Numbered from the stretch's first letter, positions 15,607 through 23,710 are shown. The stretch: 64,000 nucleotides of DNA from an uncultured Prevotella sp. (GCA_900320905.1 ONTZ01000012.1:1-64000), one strand, 5' to 3'. A program made the numbers and translations. Notes: generated from the sequence alone by a model not told the origin.

Positions 15607-15774
15607 TTAACCCAGACTGATAGCCTCAGAGGGACATACGCTAGCGCAAGTACCGCACTCAGTGCAGAGATCGGGATCGATAGAATACTTCTCACCCTCA
15701 GAAATTGCCTCAACGGGGCACTCACCCTGACATGTACCGCAAGCGATGCAGTCGTCACCAATTACATATGCCAT
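15607..15774 (-). CDS. 2[4Fe-4S] ferredoxin
   Basis: 55 aa from the ATG at 15774. Two classical cluster motifs, CIACGTCQGECP and CTECGTCASVCP, each giving C-x2-C-x2-C-x3-C-P, bind two 4Fe-4S clusters. It is the usual length for a clostridial-type ferredoxin and would carry electrons for anaerobic reactions such as pyruvate oxidation. It has its own promoter (-7 at 15828) and terminator, so it is monocistronic. Confidence 0.95.
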   Translation of the reverse strand: MAYVIGDDCIACGTCQGECPVEAISEGEKYSIDPDLCTECGTCASVCPSEAISLG

Positions 15775-15827
15775 AATTCGTATAAAAATTAAATTAATAC
15801 TATAGTGAATACTCACTTTTAACGATG

Positions 15828-15835
15828 CAAAGATA
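15828..15835 (-). promoter_or_regulatory. Ferredoxin -7 box
   Basis: TATCTTTG on the minus strand, 54 bp upstream of the ATG at 15774, followed by GCATCG; a canonical TAnnTTTG match. Confidence 0.75.
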
Positions 15836-15956
15836 CGAAGTTTTTTATGAATATAACAAACTTTAGGTATAAAATTTTGTTATTTGGGGTCAATTTATAC
15901 AGTGTCGAAATAGCGTCGGATATAATAAACGGGGGGTTTGTCCGTTATTAAGAAGT

Positions 15957-16703
15957 ATGAAAAGATGTCTCATCATACTATTGGCAACATGCATGGCCGC
16001 CGTCCAGACGGTGGCTCAGGAGCGGAAGGTGCAGAACAAACCGTACATCGACTTGCGCCCCATGCACTTCGGTATCCATGTGGGAATGAACCTGCAGGAT
16101 ATTGAGTTTGTGAACATGGGACCGCAGACCGTCACGCTGGACGACGGCACCGTGATGCAGCAGACCATCGTGATGGATGCCGACCGGTGGAATGCGGGAT
16201 TCAGTGTGGGTGTGCTGGCCGACCTGCGACTCTCTGACCACCTGAACCTGCGCATCACCCCGACGATGCACTTCGGTGCCAAGCACCTGACCTTCCACAA
16301 CCTGACCGACCTCGACCCCGAGGGCTTTCCACACGAGGAGACGCAGGATATGAAGAACACCTACATCTCGTTCCCCGTTGACTTGAAGTTCTCTGCGCAG
16401 CGCTGGAACAACTACCGTCCCTACCTGATTGCAGGCGTGAATCCGATGATCAACCTGACAGGCAAAGATCAGGACTTCATCCAACTGAAGAGGATGGACA
16501 CCTTCTTGGAGGTAGGTCTGGGATGCGACCTGTATCTGCCGTTCTTCAAACTGATACCGGAGTTGAAGTTCTGTTACAGTCTGACGAATGCCCTCGACCG
16601 CAACCACGCCAACGAGTTGATGGACGTAAACAAACGCACATACGCAAATGCTGTGACCAGTGGCCACAGCAAAATGATTGTCCTCACGTTTTATTTCGAG
16701 TAA
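15957..16703 (+). CDS. porT: PorT-family outer-membrane beta-barrel protein
   Basis: 248 aa with a signal peptide (MKRCLIILLATCMAAVQTVAQ). The body has PYIDLRPMHFGIHVGMNLQD, LRITPTMHFGAKHLTFHN, MKNTYISFPVDLKFSAQRWNNYRPYLIAGVNP, and LEVGLGCDLYLPFFKLIPELKFCYSLTN, ending in an aromatic C-terminus (LTFYFE). These are signature stretches of PorT, needed for the type IX secretion system in Porphyromonas. Only this T9SS-linked gene and gldH are in the window, so an active T9SS is not proven. No clear -7 box is seen upstream. Confidence 0.85.
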   Translation: MKRCLIILLATCMAAVQTVAQERKVQNKPYIDLRPMHFGIHVGMNLQDIEFVNMGPQTVTLDDGTVMQQTIVMDADRWNAGFSVGVLADLRLSDHLNLRITPTMHFGAKHLTFHNLTDLDPEGFPHEETQDMKNTYISFPVDLKFSAQRWNNYRPYLIAGVNPMINLTGKDQDFIQLKRMDTFLEVGLGCDLYLPFFKLIPELKFCYSLTNALDRNHANELMDVNKRTYANAVTSGHSKMIVLTFYFE

Positions 16704-16731
16704 GAGCCACAGATTACACAGATTTTACTGA

Positions 16732-17577
16732 TTACTTCTGGTCTAGGTTGAGAATCAGTTTCCCGATGAAGGCACCGTGCTTGCCGTTCTGGTCGACGGG
16801 AATCTGCTTACCGTTCTTATCAGGTGTGTATTCCAACGTAGGCATATAGGTGTGGGTGTGTCCGCCCAGCACCAGATCGCAGCCCTCCGTCAGACTCACG
16901 AACTGCTCATCCGTATAGACCGATTCAGCCCAGCCCAAATGCGACAGGCAGATGACGAGGTCGCACTTCTCCTGTTTCCGCAACAGGTCGATGTATTTCT
17001 GTGCCGTCTCAGCAGGGTCGAGATAAGCAACACCTTCGCAGTTGCCGTCGAAAACCAGTCCTTTCAGGGGCGGACAAAGGGCGAAGACACCAATCTTCAC
17101 GCCGTGGCGCTTGAGGATGATATAGGGTTTGACGAGGCCTTCGAGCACCGTTCCCGTGACATCGTAGTTGGAACAAACGACAGGGAAGTTGGCCTGACGG
17201 AATAGTTTAGCCATGTTGTCGAGCCCGAAGTCAAACTCATGGTTGCCAATGGTGACGGCATCGTAGTGCATCTGGTTCATCAGACCAACCTCCACCTCGC
17301 CCTTGAAGAGCGTATAGTAGCCGGAGCCCTGAGAGAAGTCACCACTGTCGAAGAGCAACAGGTCGGGATGCTGCTGGCGCTGTTCTTTGAGCATATTGAT
17401 ACGACGCAGGAACCCACCGCGTCCAGCCAAGTCCTTGTTGTCGAGATTCACGTTGAGCGGCAGGATGGTGGAATGGGTATCGTTAGTATGGAGGATCACC
17501 AATTGCTTCTTGCCCTTGGCAACTGCGGTCAATGCCGACAGCAGTACTATATATATAATAAGGTGTATACGTTTCAT
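16732..17577 (-). CDS. 5'-nucleotidase/UshA-type metallophosphatase, catalytic part
   Basis: 281 aa from the ATG at 17577 (a GTG at 17589 lies in a simple repeat). Signal peptide MKRIHLIIYIVLLSALTAVAKG, then the metallophosphatase motifs LHTNDTH (D-x-H), FDSGDFSQGSGYY, IGNHEFDFG and GGHTHTY that hold the two metal ions. It stops where the UshA catalytic domain ends; the C-terminal substrate domain is encoded by the separate gene just upstream, so the enzyme works as two polypeptides. Likely periplasmic nucleotide hydrolysis. Confidence 0.9.
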   Translation of the reverse strand: MKRIHLIIYIVLLSALTAVAKGKKQLVILHTNDTHSTILPLNVNLDNKDLAGRGGFLRRINMLKEQRQQHPDLLLFDSGDFSQGSGYYTLFKGEVEVGLMNQMHYDAVTIGNHEFDFGLDNMAKLFRQANFPVVCSNYDVTGTVLEGLVKPYIILKRHGVKIGVFALCPPLKGLVFDGNCEGVAYLDPAETAQKYIDLLRKQEKCDLVICLSHLGWAESVYTDEQFVSLTEGCDLVLGGHTHTYMPTLEYTPDKNGKQIPVDQNGKHGAFIGKLILNLDQK

Positions 17578-17633
17578 ATCACTTTTCACTTTTCACTTTT
17601 CACTTCTCACTTCTCACTTTTATCCGTCCTTCT
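17575..17633. repeat. Heptad simple repeat between the two nucleotidase genes
   Basis: TCACTTTTCACTTTTCAC and variants run through the gap and into the last codons of the upstream gene. Similar 7-8-bp repeats occur at 3385-3420, 18410-18440, 18509-18540 and 59427-59460, each at a gene end. Confidence 0.7.
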
Positions 17634-18373
17634 ACTTTCGCATCGACAATCTCACCACGGGCATGTTTGTCCTTGAAATAGTTCATGATAAGGTAGCGGG
17701 TATTGTTGCTGGCCTCGGTAGGCGCCACCTTGTTGGTGCCCTCACAGAAAGCATCCATACCGTCGTTGCCTTCCAACAGATAGTTGATGGTAGCGACGCG
17801 ATATTCCGCCTTCGGATCGATTTCCTTACCATGCAGACGGGCCGAGACGAGTTGACCATCCTTGGTGATGACGAGTTCCACGCCTTTGCTGACGCCCTCC
17901 CCGCCCCGCTTGGCAATCTGGGAAAAGAGTTTCATCAGTTGCGCACCTGTCAGTGTAACAAAGCATATCTTGTTCTCGAAGGGAGCCACGTCGAGGATGT
18001 CGCCGTAGGTCACATCGCCCTTGGTCAGGTCGGCACGGACACCTCCCCTGTTATACACACCGAGGACAGGTTGCTCACCGTAGTCCTTCGCAGCCCACAC
18101 GAGGATATCGGACAACAGGTTGGTGAGATCACTCTCAGGACGGTCGGGATGCATATTGTGCGCCACCTGTCCCATGACGGGTCCCATGATACTGTCGTTC
18201 ACCCTTTTGAAGGGTGCCAGATACTCTGCTGCCTTTGCATCAGGCTGTTGGTCATAGCGGCTGTCGATGATGATACGGCTCCGCTCCACGCTGGTCAGTT
18301 GGTAGTGCCTGGGAGCACAGGAAACCATCACCAGCGTAGCAACAGAAGCCCAAATGACTTGTTTTGTTCTCAT
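17600..18373 (-). CDS. 5'-nucleotidase C-terminal-domain lipoprotein
   Basis: 257 aa. Lipoprotein signal (VATLVMVSC). Contains the 5'-nucleotidase C-terminal domain: ESDLTNLLSDILVWAA, VYNRGGVRADLTKGDVTYGDILDVAPFENKI, and YRVATINYLLEGNDGMDAF, the nucleotide-binding parts. It has no catalytic metal motif and so should partner the next gene, 22 bp downstream. The last codons (KVRSEK) are encoded by the (AGTGAGA)n simple repeat that fills the gap to the next gene. Confidence 0.88.
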   Translation of the reverse strand: MRTKQVIWASVATLVMVSCAPRHYQLTSVERSRIIIDSRYDQQPDAKAAEYLAPFKRVNDSIMGPVMGQVAHNMHPDRPESDLTNLLSDILVWAAKDYGEQPVLGVYNRGGVRADLTKGDVTYGDILDVAPFENKICFVTLTGAQLMKLFSQIAKRGGEGVSKGVELVITKDGQLVSARLHGKEIDPKAEYRVATINYLLEGNDGMDAFCEGTNKVAPTEASNNTRYLIMNYFKDKHARGEIVDAKVEGRIKVRSEK

Positions 18374-18392
18374 ACCTTTTCGATTTATGGGG

Positions 18393-18400
18393 CAAAGATA
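18393..18400 (-). promoter_or_regulatory. Nucleotidase-operon -7 box
   Basis: TATCTTTG on the minus strand followed by CCCC, 20 bp upstream of the ATG at 18373. Confidence 0.7.
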
Positions 18401-18421
18401 CGAAAAAAAAAAGAGAAATGT

Positions 18422-18528
18422 GAAATGAGGAATGAGAAATGTTGATGACTACCGTCCCAAATGGTTAATTAATATTAAATTTCGGCCGAAATCCTACAAA
18501 CAAATCATAATTTCTCATTCCTCATTTC
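18422..18528. repeat. 19-bp inverted repeat flanking a palindrome
   Basis: 18422-18440 and 18510-18528 are perfect 19-bp inverted repeats built from GAAATGAG-type heptads. Between them is the 14-bp palindrome ATTTCGGCCGAAAT (18479-18492). It sits between the divergent nucleotidase and rplS promoters. Confidence 0.7.
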
Positions 18529-18549
18529 TCATTTCTCACTAAAAAGCAG

Positions 18550-18557
18550 TACCTTTG
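18550..18557 (+). promoter_or_regulatory. rplS -7 box
   Basis: TACCTTTG followed by CACC, about 93 bp upstream of the rplS ATG, leaving a leader of roughly 85 nt in which L19 autoregulation could act. Confidence 0.75.
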
Positions 18558-18650
18558 CACCCGCTTTTCGGCGTAATCGCTGGCAGGAAGTATCGAGAGG
18601 CCTGTTATGTTGCGTTGGAACGATACAACAAATTTAAGTTAAATAGTACA

Positions 18651-19013
18651 ATGGATTTAATTAAAGTTGCTGAAGAAGCATTTGCAACCGGCAAGCAGTT
18701 CCCGGAGTTCAAGGCTGGTGACACTGTGACTGTCGCTTACAAAATTATCGAAGGTTCAAAGGAGCGTATCCAGTTGTACCGTGGTGTGGTCATCAAGATC
18801 TGCGGTCACGGTGAGAAGAAGCGCTTCACTGTTCGTAAGATGTCTGGCACCGTGGGTGTGGAGCGTATCTTCCCCATTGAGAGCCCGAACATCGAGAGCA
18901 TCGAGGTTAACAAGGTTGGTAAGGTTCGTCGCGCTAAACTCTACTATCTGCGCAAACTTACAGGTAAGGCTGCCCGTATCAAGGAGAAGCGTCGTACCAT
19001 TACAGCAGAATAA
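18651..19013 (+). CDS. rplS: Ribosomal protein L19
   Basis: 120 aa from the ATG at 18651 ([20 protein letters not shown]). Upstream in-frame codons to 18555 are leader, because the promoter is at 18550. Typical L19 motifs: [79 protein letters not shown]. Part of the large ribosomal subunit near the 30S interface. Monocistronic, with its own promoter and a terminator 23 bp after the stop. Confidence 0.98.
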   Translation: MDLIKVAEEAFATGKQFPEFKAGDTVTVAYKIIEGSKERIQLYRGVVIKICGHGEKKRFTVRKMSGTVGVERIFPIESPNIESIEVNKVGKVRRAKLYYLRKLTGKAARIKEKRRTITAE

Positions 19014-19035
19014 TCAACTTTCGAGCAAACATGAA

Positions 19036-19060
19036 GAGACCCAAAGTGGTCTCTTTTTTT
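19036..19060 (+). terminator. rplS terminator
   Basis: GAGACC, a 6-nt loop and GGTCTC followed by seven T. Confidence 0.88.
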
Positions 19061-19107
19061 GTACACTGGCTTAAACCTTGTCCCCGTCCTTTCGTCAAAA
19101 GAACGTT

Positions 19108-20826
19108 ATGAGAAAGATTCAGCACATTAGAAAACAATTGTTATCAGCGGCATTCCTCGTGACATCGACGAGTGCCTTTGCCCAGTTTGGAGGATTTGGC
19201 GGCTTCGGGGGCGGCATGCCCGATATGAGCAGTATGTTCCCCGCAGTAAAACACACCAAGGTGGATGAACTCAAATCGAACCTGCCTGTGATATATATCA
19301 CAACGGAGACGGCCCTGAATGCCCAGAAGAAGGTGACAGCCCACATGAAATGTGAGGGCTACGACGGCGCTATCGGCATCAAACTGCGTGGCAATAGTTC
19401 ATTGAGTTTCAACCAGAAGAAATATACCCTTGAGACCCGCGACGAAACGGGCAAGGAACTGGATGTCGCCCTGTTGGGGATGCCCGCCCACAGCAAATGG
19501 GTACTGCTGGCACCCTATAATGACGTGTCGATGCTGCGCGACCCGCTGGCCTTCCAACTCTGGCGCGAGATGGGACACTGGGGGCCTCGCACCACGATGG
19601 TGGAACTGGTGATGGACGGTGAGTACCACGGTATCTATATCTTCTGCGAAGCCATCAAGCGGGGCGCAGAACGGGTGAACGTCAGTAAACTGAAGAAGAA
19701 AGACATCGAGGGCCGCGACCTGACGGGCGGCTATATCCTGCGCATCGACACTTATAATGAAGATGATGCTACCTTCCAGTCGAAGGTGCCGGGCATCGGC
19801 GACGGTATCATGACGAGCCAGATTACCTGGTCGTGCATCTATCCGAAGAAAAAGAACCTGCAACCCGAGCAGTTTGCCTATATCCAGAACTTCGTCGATT
19901 CCATGGAGTTGGCTATCCAGAGCGAGGATTTTATGGATCCCGTGAAAGGCTATGCCCACTATATCGACGTGGAATCGTTCGTAGACTATTTCATCCACTC
20001 GGAACTCAGTCTGAATGCCGACGGCTACAAGCGCAGCGCCTATTTCTATAAGGAGAAACTGCACGAGGACGGTACAGGCGGTAAGATACATGCCGGTCCA
20101 GTGTGGGACTACAATCTGGCCTACGGCAACTGCAACTTCTGCAATGCCAACAACTTGGAGGCGTGGTGCTTCGAGGGCGGCAACACCAACCCCACCCCAG
20201 CCTTCTGGCAACGACTGTTGCAGGATCCTGCCTTCAGGAAAGCCGTCAAGACCCGTTATCAGGAACTGCGTAAGGGTATCCTCAGCACAGAGCACCTCTA
20301 TGAATATATTGACAATCACGCCAAACTCGTGGCACAGTCCACAGACCGTCACTTCAAGGAGTATCCTGAGTTACTCGTCAGTCCTGAAAAAGCCAAGGCT
20401 TCACAAAAGGCCGCCAACTCGCAAGAAGGATCAGGCATGTTTGGCAGAGGCGGATTCGGAGGCTTTGGAGGCTTCGGCGGCATGGGAGGCTTCGGCGGTG
20501 GCGAAGGCGGTTTCGACCCCGTTGGGATGTTTGCCAACTACCGCGTCAGCAGTTATGCCGAGGAGATTACCATTGTGAAGAAATGGCTGGCAGACCGTCT
20601 CGCCTTCCTCGACAAGAACATCGACCGCTTCGACAAGGACTGGGAACCTCGTATCCAAGAGCCCGTAGAACGGAAGATGCAATTCCCTGGCGGTGGATTC
20701 CCTGGCGGATTCCCTGGTGGTGATTTCCAGTTCCCAGAAGGAGGATTCCAATTCCCAGAGGGCGGATTCCCAGGTATGCCTCCTGGCGGTGGTTTCCCTG
20801 GTGGCGGATTCCCAGGCGGTTTCTAA
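19108..20826 (+). CDS. CotH-like secreted protein kinase with Gly-rich segments
   Basis: 572 aa from the ATG at 19108 (the TTG at 19078 is not needed). Signal peptide ending AFAQ. A GFGGFGGFGGG segment, then the CotH kinase-like core: IGIKLRGNSSLSFNQKKYTLETRD, WVLLAPYNDVSMLRDPLAFQLW, YHGIYIFCEAIKRG, and AGPVWDYNLAYGNCNF (the DxN metal-binding part). CotH proteins of spores phosphorylate proteins; Bacteroidetes homologues are cell-surface and largely uncharacterised. A second Gly/Phe repeat (about 455-480) and a C-terminal (F)PGGGFPGG tail are encoded by short tandem DNA repeats, which may vary in length. Confidence 0.85.
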   Translation: MRKIQHIRKQLLSAAFLVTSTSAFAQFGGFGGFGGGMPDMSSMFPAVKHTKVDELKSNLPVIYITTETALNAQKKVTAHMKCEGYDGAIGIKLRGNSSLSFNQKKYTLETRDETGKELDVALLGMPAHSKWVLLAPYNDVSMLRDPLAFQLWREMGHWGPRTTMVELVMDGEYHGIYIFCEAIKRGAERVNVSKLKKKDIEGRDLTGGYILRIDTYNEDDATFQSKVPGIGDGIMTSQITWSCIYPKKKNLQPEQFAYIQNFVDSMELAIQSEDFMDPVKGYAHYIDVESFVDYFIHSELSLNADGYKRSAYFYKEKLHEDGTGGKIHAGPVWDYNLAYGNCNFCNANNLEAWCFEGGNTNPTPAFWQRLLQDPAFRKAVKTRYQELRKGILSTEHLYEYIDNHAKLVAQSTDRHFKEYPELLVSPEKAKASQKAANSQEGSGMFGRGGFGGFGGFGGMGGFGGGEGGFDPVGMFANYRVSSYAEEITIVKKWLADRLAFLDKNIDRFDKDWEPRIQEPVERKMQFPGGGFPGGFPGGDFQFPEGGFQFPEGGFPGMPPGGGFPGGGFPGGF

Positions 20827-20837
20827 CAGCCCCAAAA

Positions 20838-21130
20838 CTGCGAGAACCCATTCCTAACTCGGAAAATCCTGCCCCAGATTCTGGGCAGACTTATGCACAC
20901 CGGGCAGAAACATGCCCCAGATTCAAGGGACATTTATGCACGGGGGGCAGAAACATGCCCCAGATCCAAGGGACATTTATGCACGGGGGGCAGAAACATG
21001 CCCCAGATTCAGGGCATGTTTTCCCGACCTCGGAATTTCTTCACCCAAATCCAGGGCAGACTTTTCCGACCTCGGAATGATATGCCCCAGTTTTGGGGCA
21101 AACTTTGCGGGATCGGAACGATTCCATTCT
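20838..21130. repeat. Palindrome array (dispersed element, copy 2) with 43-bp tandem units
   Basis: Fills the 420-bp gap after the CotH-like gene. Starts at CTGCGAGAAC (20838), the same left edge as at 60749. Contains 43-bp tandem units at 20930-20972 and 20973-21015 plus a variant before them, each with ATGCCCCAGAT. It then has different palindromes: TTCCGACCTCGGAA (about 21064-21077) and GCCCCAGTTTTGGGGC (about 21083-21098). No gene is seen; the last 100 bp hold the AAA-gene promoter. Confidence 0.8.
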
Positions 21131-21216
21131 AAAGCAAATCACTCATTCTATTTTGAAAAATTGCAAAAATAATGCAGATTTCTAAAATAAAATGATAAAC
21201 TATCAGGTTTTATTTG

Positions 21217-21224
21217 TATATTTG
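21217..21224 (+). promoter_or_regulatory. AAA/RloB-like operon -7 box
   Basis: TATATTTG followed by CGG, 22 bp upstream of the ATG at 21247. Confidence 0.7.
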
Positions 21225-21246
21225 CGGCAGAAAAGACAAGGAGAGT

Positions 21247-22530
21247 ATGATACAGGAAATTAAAATTAAGAACTTTCTTTCATTTAAGGATGAGGTAAAG
21301 TTCAGTTTTGAGGCTTCTAATGATAAATTCGCAGAAGATTCTCAAGTAGTACAAATTAATGAAAATACAAGGCTGTTGCGCTTTGCTATTGTGTATGGTT
21401 ATAATGCTTCTGGTAAGTCTAATCTACTGAGTGTAATTCAAACTTTACATGATTTCTGGTTCAAAAAGCCAGAGGATGTGGATGAAAGAATAAATATTGT
21501 ACCTTTTAAATTAGATGTATCTTCTCCAAATCAACCTTCTGAATTCGAAATTGTCTTTTATGTCGATAGTGTAAAATACTGCTATCATTTAGTTGTTAAT
21601 CAGCAGTTCGTGCATTCAGAAAAACTCTACTATTATAAGAGTTCGCAACCAACCCTTCTTTTTGATAGAGCATTTGAGGATGGACAATCATCTATTCATT
21701 TTAATCCCGCACTAAAGATTAGTAGTCTCGTCAAAGAAAATATTACTGTGAGATGCTTGAAGAATATGTCTTTGTTTTCTGCAAGAAATCAAATAAATAC
21801 AAGTATTCCTCTAATTGACGTCGCAAAAGATTGGTTGAAATCAGATTTCTTACGACCAATTATACCGACAACTGATCTTACGAGTTATGCACAAAAGAAA
21901 ATATCAAACGACAGAAATCTTACAAAGTATGTTTTAGGTTTTCTTCATGAGGCAGACTTTAATATAACAAACATTAAAACAGATGTGATATTTTATCCAA
22001 TGTCTGAGGATGTTTTGGATATGATTCTTCACGCGGAAGAAATATCTAAAGAAGAGAAAGAACGGATTGCTATAGAGAAGTCGTGGAAACAATTGCGAAC
22101 AGAATTTGAGCACACGGTTGAGAACGAGAGGGGAATTGAAACATATCAATTAAGCCCATCCGAGAATGAAGAGTCAAGAGGAACCATGCGCACTTTCGGA
22201 ATTGAGGCAGCACTTTATTACGCTTTAAAACATAGTGCATTTATGTCTATTGACGAAATAGAGACATCATTGCATCCGAAATTGTTGGAAATGATTTTAT
22301 ATGAGTATCTGAAAACTTCTTCACGTTCTCAACTTCTTGTGACCACACATAATGACGGCTTGTTGGATTTGATAGACGATCTGATAAGGAAAGACTCCGT
22401 ATGGTTCACTGAGAAGGACAAGGCAGGTGTGACCGATTTGTATAAACTGACGGATTTTAGGGGTGTCAATCGTCTTTCATCTATTAGGGAGGCTTATCGG
22501 AACAAGCGTTTTGGTGCTACGATGAAATAA
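21247..22530 (+). CDS. AAA-family ATPase of a RloA/AbiL-type defence pair
   Basis: 427 aa from the ATG at 21247. Starts MIQEIKIKNFLSFKDEVKF, a typical AAA_15/SMC-like N-terminus; Walker A GYNASGKS (51-58); Walker B-like FMSIDEIETSLHPKLLEMIL; then LLVTTHNDGLLD with the D-loop/H-motif. No nuclease (TOPRIM) domain is visible, so the effector is probably the neighbour, which starts 2 bp after the stop. AAA + RloB pairs occur in abortive-infection loci (AbiL type). Much AT-richer than the flanking core genes, which suits horizontal gain. Confidence 0.85.
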   Translation: MIQEIKIKNFLSFKDEVKFSFEASNDKFAEDSQVVQINENTRLLRFAIVYGYNASGKSNLLSVIQTLHDFWFKKPEDVDERINIVPFKLDVSSPNQPSEFEIVFYVDSVKYCYHLVVNQQFVHSEKLYYYKSSQPTLLFDRAFEDGQSSIHFNPALKISSLVKENITVRCLKNMSLFSARNQINTSIPLIDVAKDWLKSDFLRPIIPTTDLTSYAQKKISNDRNLTKYVLGFLHEADFNITNIKTDVIFYPMSEDVLDMILHAEEISKEEKERIAIEKSWKQLRTEFEHTVENERGIETYQLSPSENEESRGTMRTFGIEAALYYALKHSAFMSIDEIETSLHPKLLEMILYEYLKTSSRSQLLVTTHNDGLLDLIDDLIRKDSVWFTEKDKAGVTDLYKLTDFRGVNRLSSIREAYRNKRFGATMK

Positions 22531-22532
22531 CA

Positions 22533-23249
22533 ATGGAAGAAAGAGAATTAGCAGAAGACATCAAACAGCAACAATACTTTGAGGCTGTACCCACCCCCTC
22601 ACCTGAAATAGATGAGGGAACGAGAGAGATGGGGCCGCTCTACCCGTTCCTCATCAGTGGTGGCACCAATACTGAACGCTATTACTTCACTCATATCAAC
22701 GACACAACGGATTATAAGTTCAATATCAGACCAAAGTATTTTGCTGACGAATCTAATTACACGGAAGCATTTCCCAAAAGAATAAAAGAGATATTAGATG
22801 CCAATACAGATGCTAAGATATTTTGTGTGTTCGATTGGGATACCATATATGGTGATGAGACTAAGTTGAAGAGACATGAAGATTTTGAAAAACAATTCAA
22901 AACGGAAATCTCAAATGGTAGTGTTGCTATTTGCCAAAGTATGCCAAGCATCGAATATTGGTTCTTGTTACACTTCGAGGATTATACAGAACTCTTAAAG
23001 GACTACCCTGCTGTTTCGAATCGTTTAGCACCATATATTAAGCCTTGTTTCCCTGATACGTCAAAAGGCCTGAAACAGTTATTGAAGATGAGGAAATACC
23101 TTGAAGATTCCACTTGGGTAAAGAATCTTTGTTCTGGCGGCAAACTGGATACTGCAATAAAACGGGCAGAAAACAATATCAAGACAGCAGAAACTGCTGG
23201 GGATTTGGAGAACCATTCCTATTCATATGTATATAAGGTTTTCAAATAA
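22533..23249 (+). CDS. RloB-like protein (putative effector of the AAA pair)
   Basis: 238 aa. RloB-type pattern: LYPFLISGGTNTERYYFTHI (the 'GxTEpxYF' site), IFCVFDWDTIYGDE (the acidic 'DxD' strand), and CQSMPSIEYWFLLHFEDY (the 'SnPsfExWfllHf' block), ending in a C-terminal helical region. RloB proteins are thought to be metal-dependent, TOPRIM-like nucleases. Co-transcribed with the AAA gene. Catalysis is inferred from motif order. Confidence 0.8.
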   Translation: MEERELAEDIKQQQYFEAVPTPSPEIDEGTREMGPLYPFLISGGTNTERYYFTHINDTTDYKFNIRPKYFADESNYTEAFPKRIKEILDANTDAKIFCVFDWDTIYGDETKLKRHEDFEKQFKTEISNGSVAICQSMPSIEYWFLLHFEDYTELLKDYPAVSNRLAPYIKPCFPDTSKGLKQLLKMRKYLEDSTWVKNLCSGGKLDTAIKRAENNIKTAETAGDLENHSYSYVYKVFK

Positions 23250-23266
23250 CTAAGGCAAACATCTAT

Positions 23267-23710
23267 ATGTACAAAAAACAAATGAACAACAAACAACCAC
23301 AATACGAAACGATGCCGGAGCACTATGTGTTGTGCTTCAATGATGAGTGTGCATTGGCGGATGAGTGTCTGCATAGGTTGGCTGCACGAAGCGGACGACA
23401 AAAGGATGAGGTGGTGACGGCAGTGAATCCCGTGTGTAACAGTGGGAAGTCTTGTCGCTATTACAAGCCTAACAAAGTGGCAACGATGGCATACGGTATG
23501 AAAGGCTCGTTCCACGAAGTAAAGGCCGACCACATCGCCGCGCTACGAGATCACCTGATCAGTCATTTCGGGCGAGGCTCCTACTACTTGCGTCGCAACG
23601 GCCTGCGGCCCATCACGCCAGATGAACAGCAGTATATCGCCAGCGTATTCCGTAACTATGGATACGAATTGAAGTTCGACAGGATGGAAGAGGAGACTCA
23701 ATGGTTGTAG
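23267..23710 (+). CDS. DUF6078-like small protein
   Basis: 147 aa. Two Cys clusters (CFNDECALADECLHR and CNSGKSCRYYK) followed by a helical half (YGMKGSFHEVKADHIAALRDHLISHFGRGSYYLRRNGLRPITPDEQ). The pattern of spaced Cys residues then 'Y.P....AyGm..f' is like the Bacteroidetes DUF6078 family, from memory. Starts 17 bp after the RloB-like gene but is of more normal base composition, so it may be host-derived. No known function. Confidence 0.6.
   Translation: MYKKQMNNKQPQYETMPEHYVLCFNDECALADECLHRLAARSGRQKDEVVTAVNPVCNSGKSCRYYKPNKVATMAYGMKGSFHEVKADHIAALRDHLISHFGRGSYYLRRNGLRPITPDEQQYIASVFRNYGYELKFDRMEEETQWL

Noticed and set aside
15978-16667. A 229-codon ORF antisense to porT
   Set aside because: The plus strand has unmistakable PorT motifs and a signal peptide.
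17387-18445. A 352-codon plus-strand ORF over the nucleotidase genes
   Set aside because: Antisense to two genes with clear 5'-nucleotidase motifs; includes simple-repeat translation.
19399-20352. A 317-codon ORF antisense to the CotH-like gene
   Set aside because: A long open frame opposite a GC-rich gene; no domain, no start signal, and the plus strand has clear CotH motifs.
20893-21172. Overlapping ORFs with Gly/Pro/Arg-rich repeats (plus strand)
   Set aside because: They are translations of the 43-bp tandem repeat in two frames.
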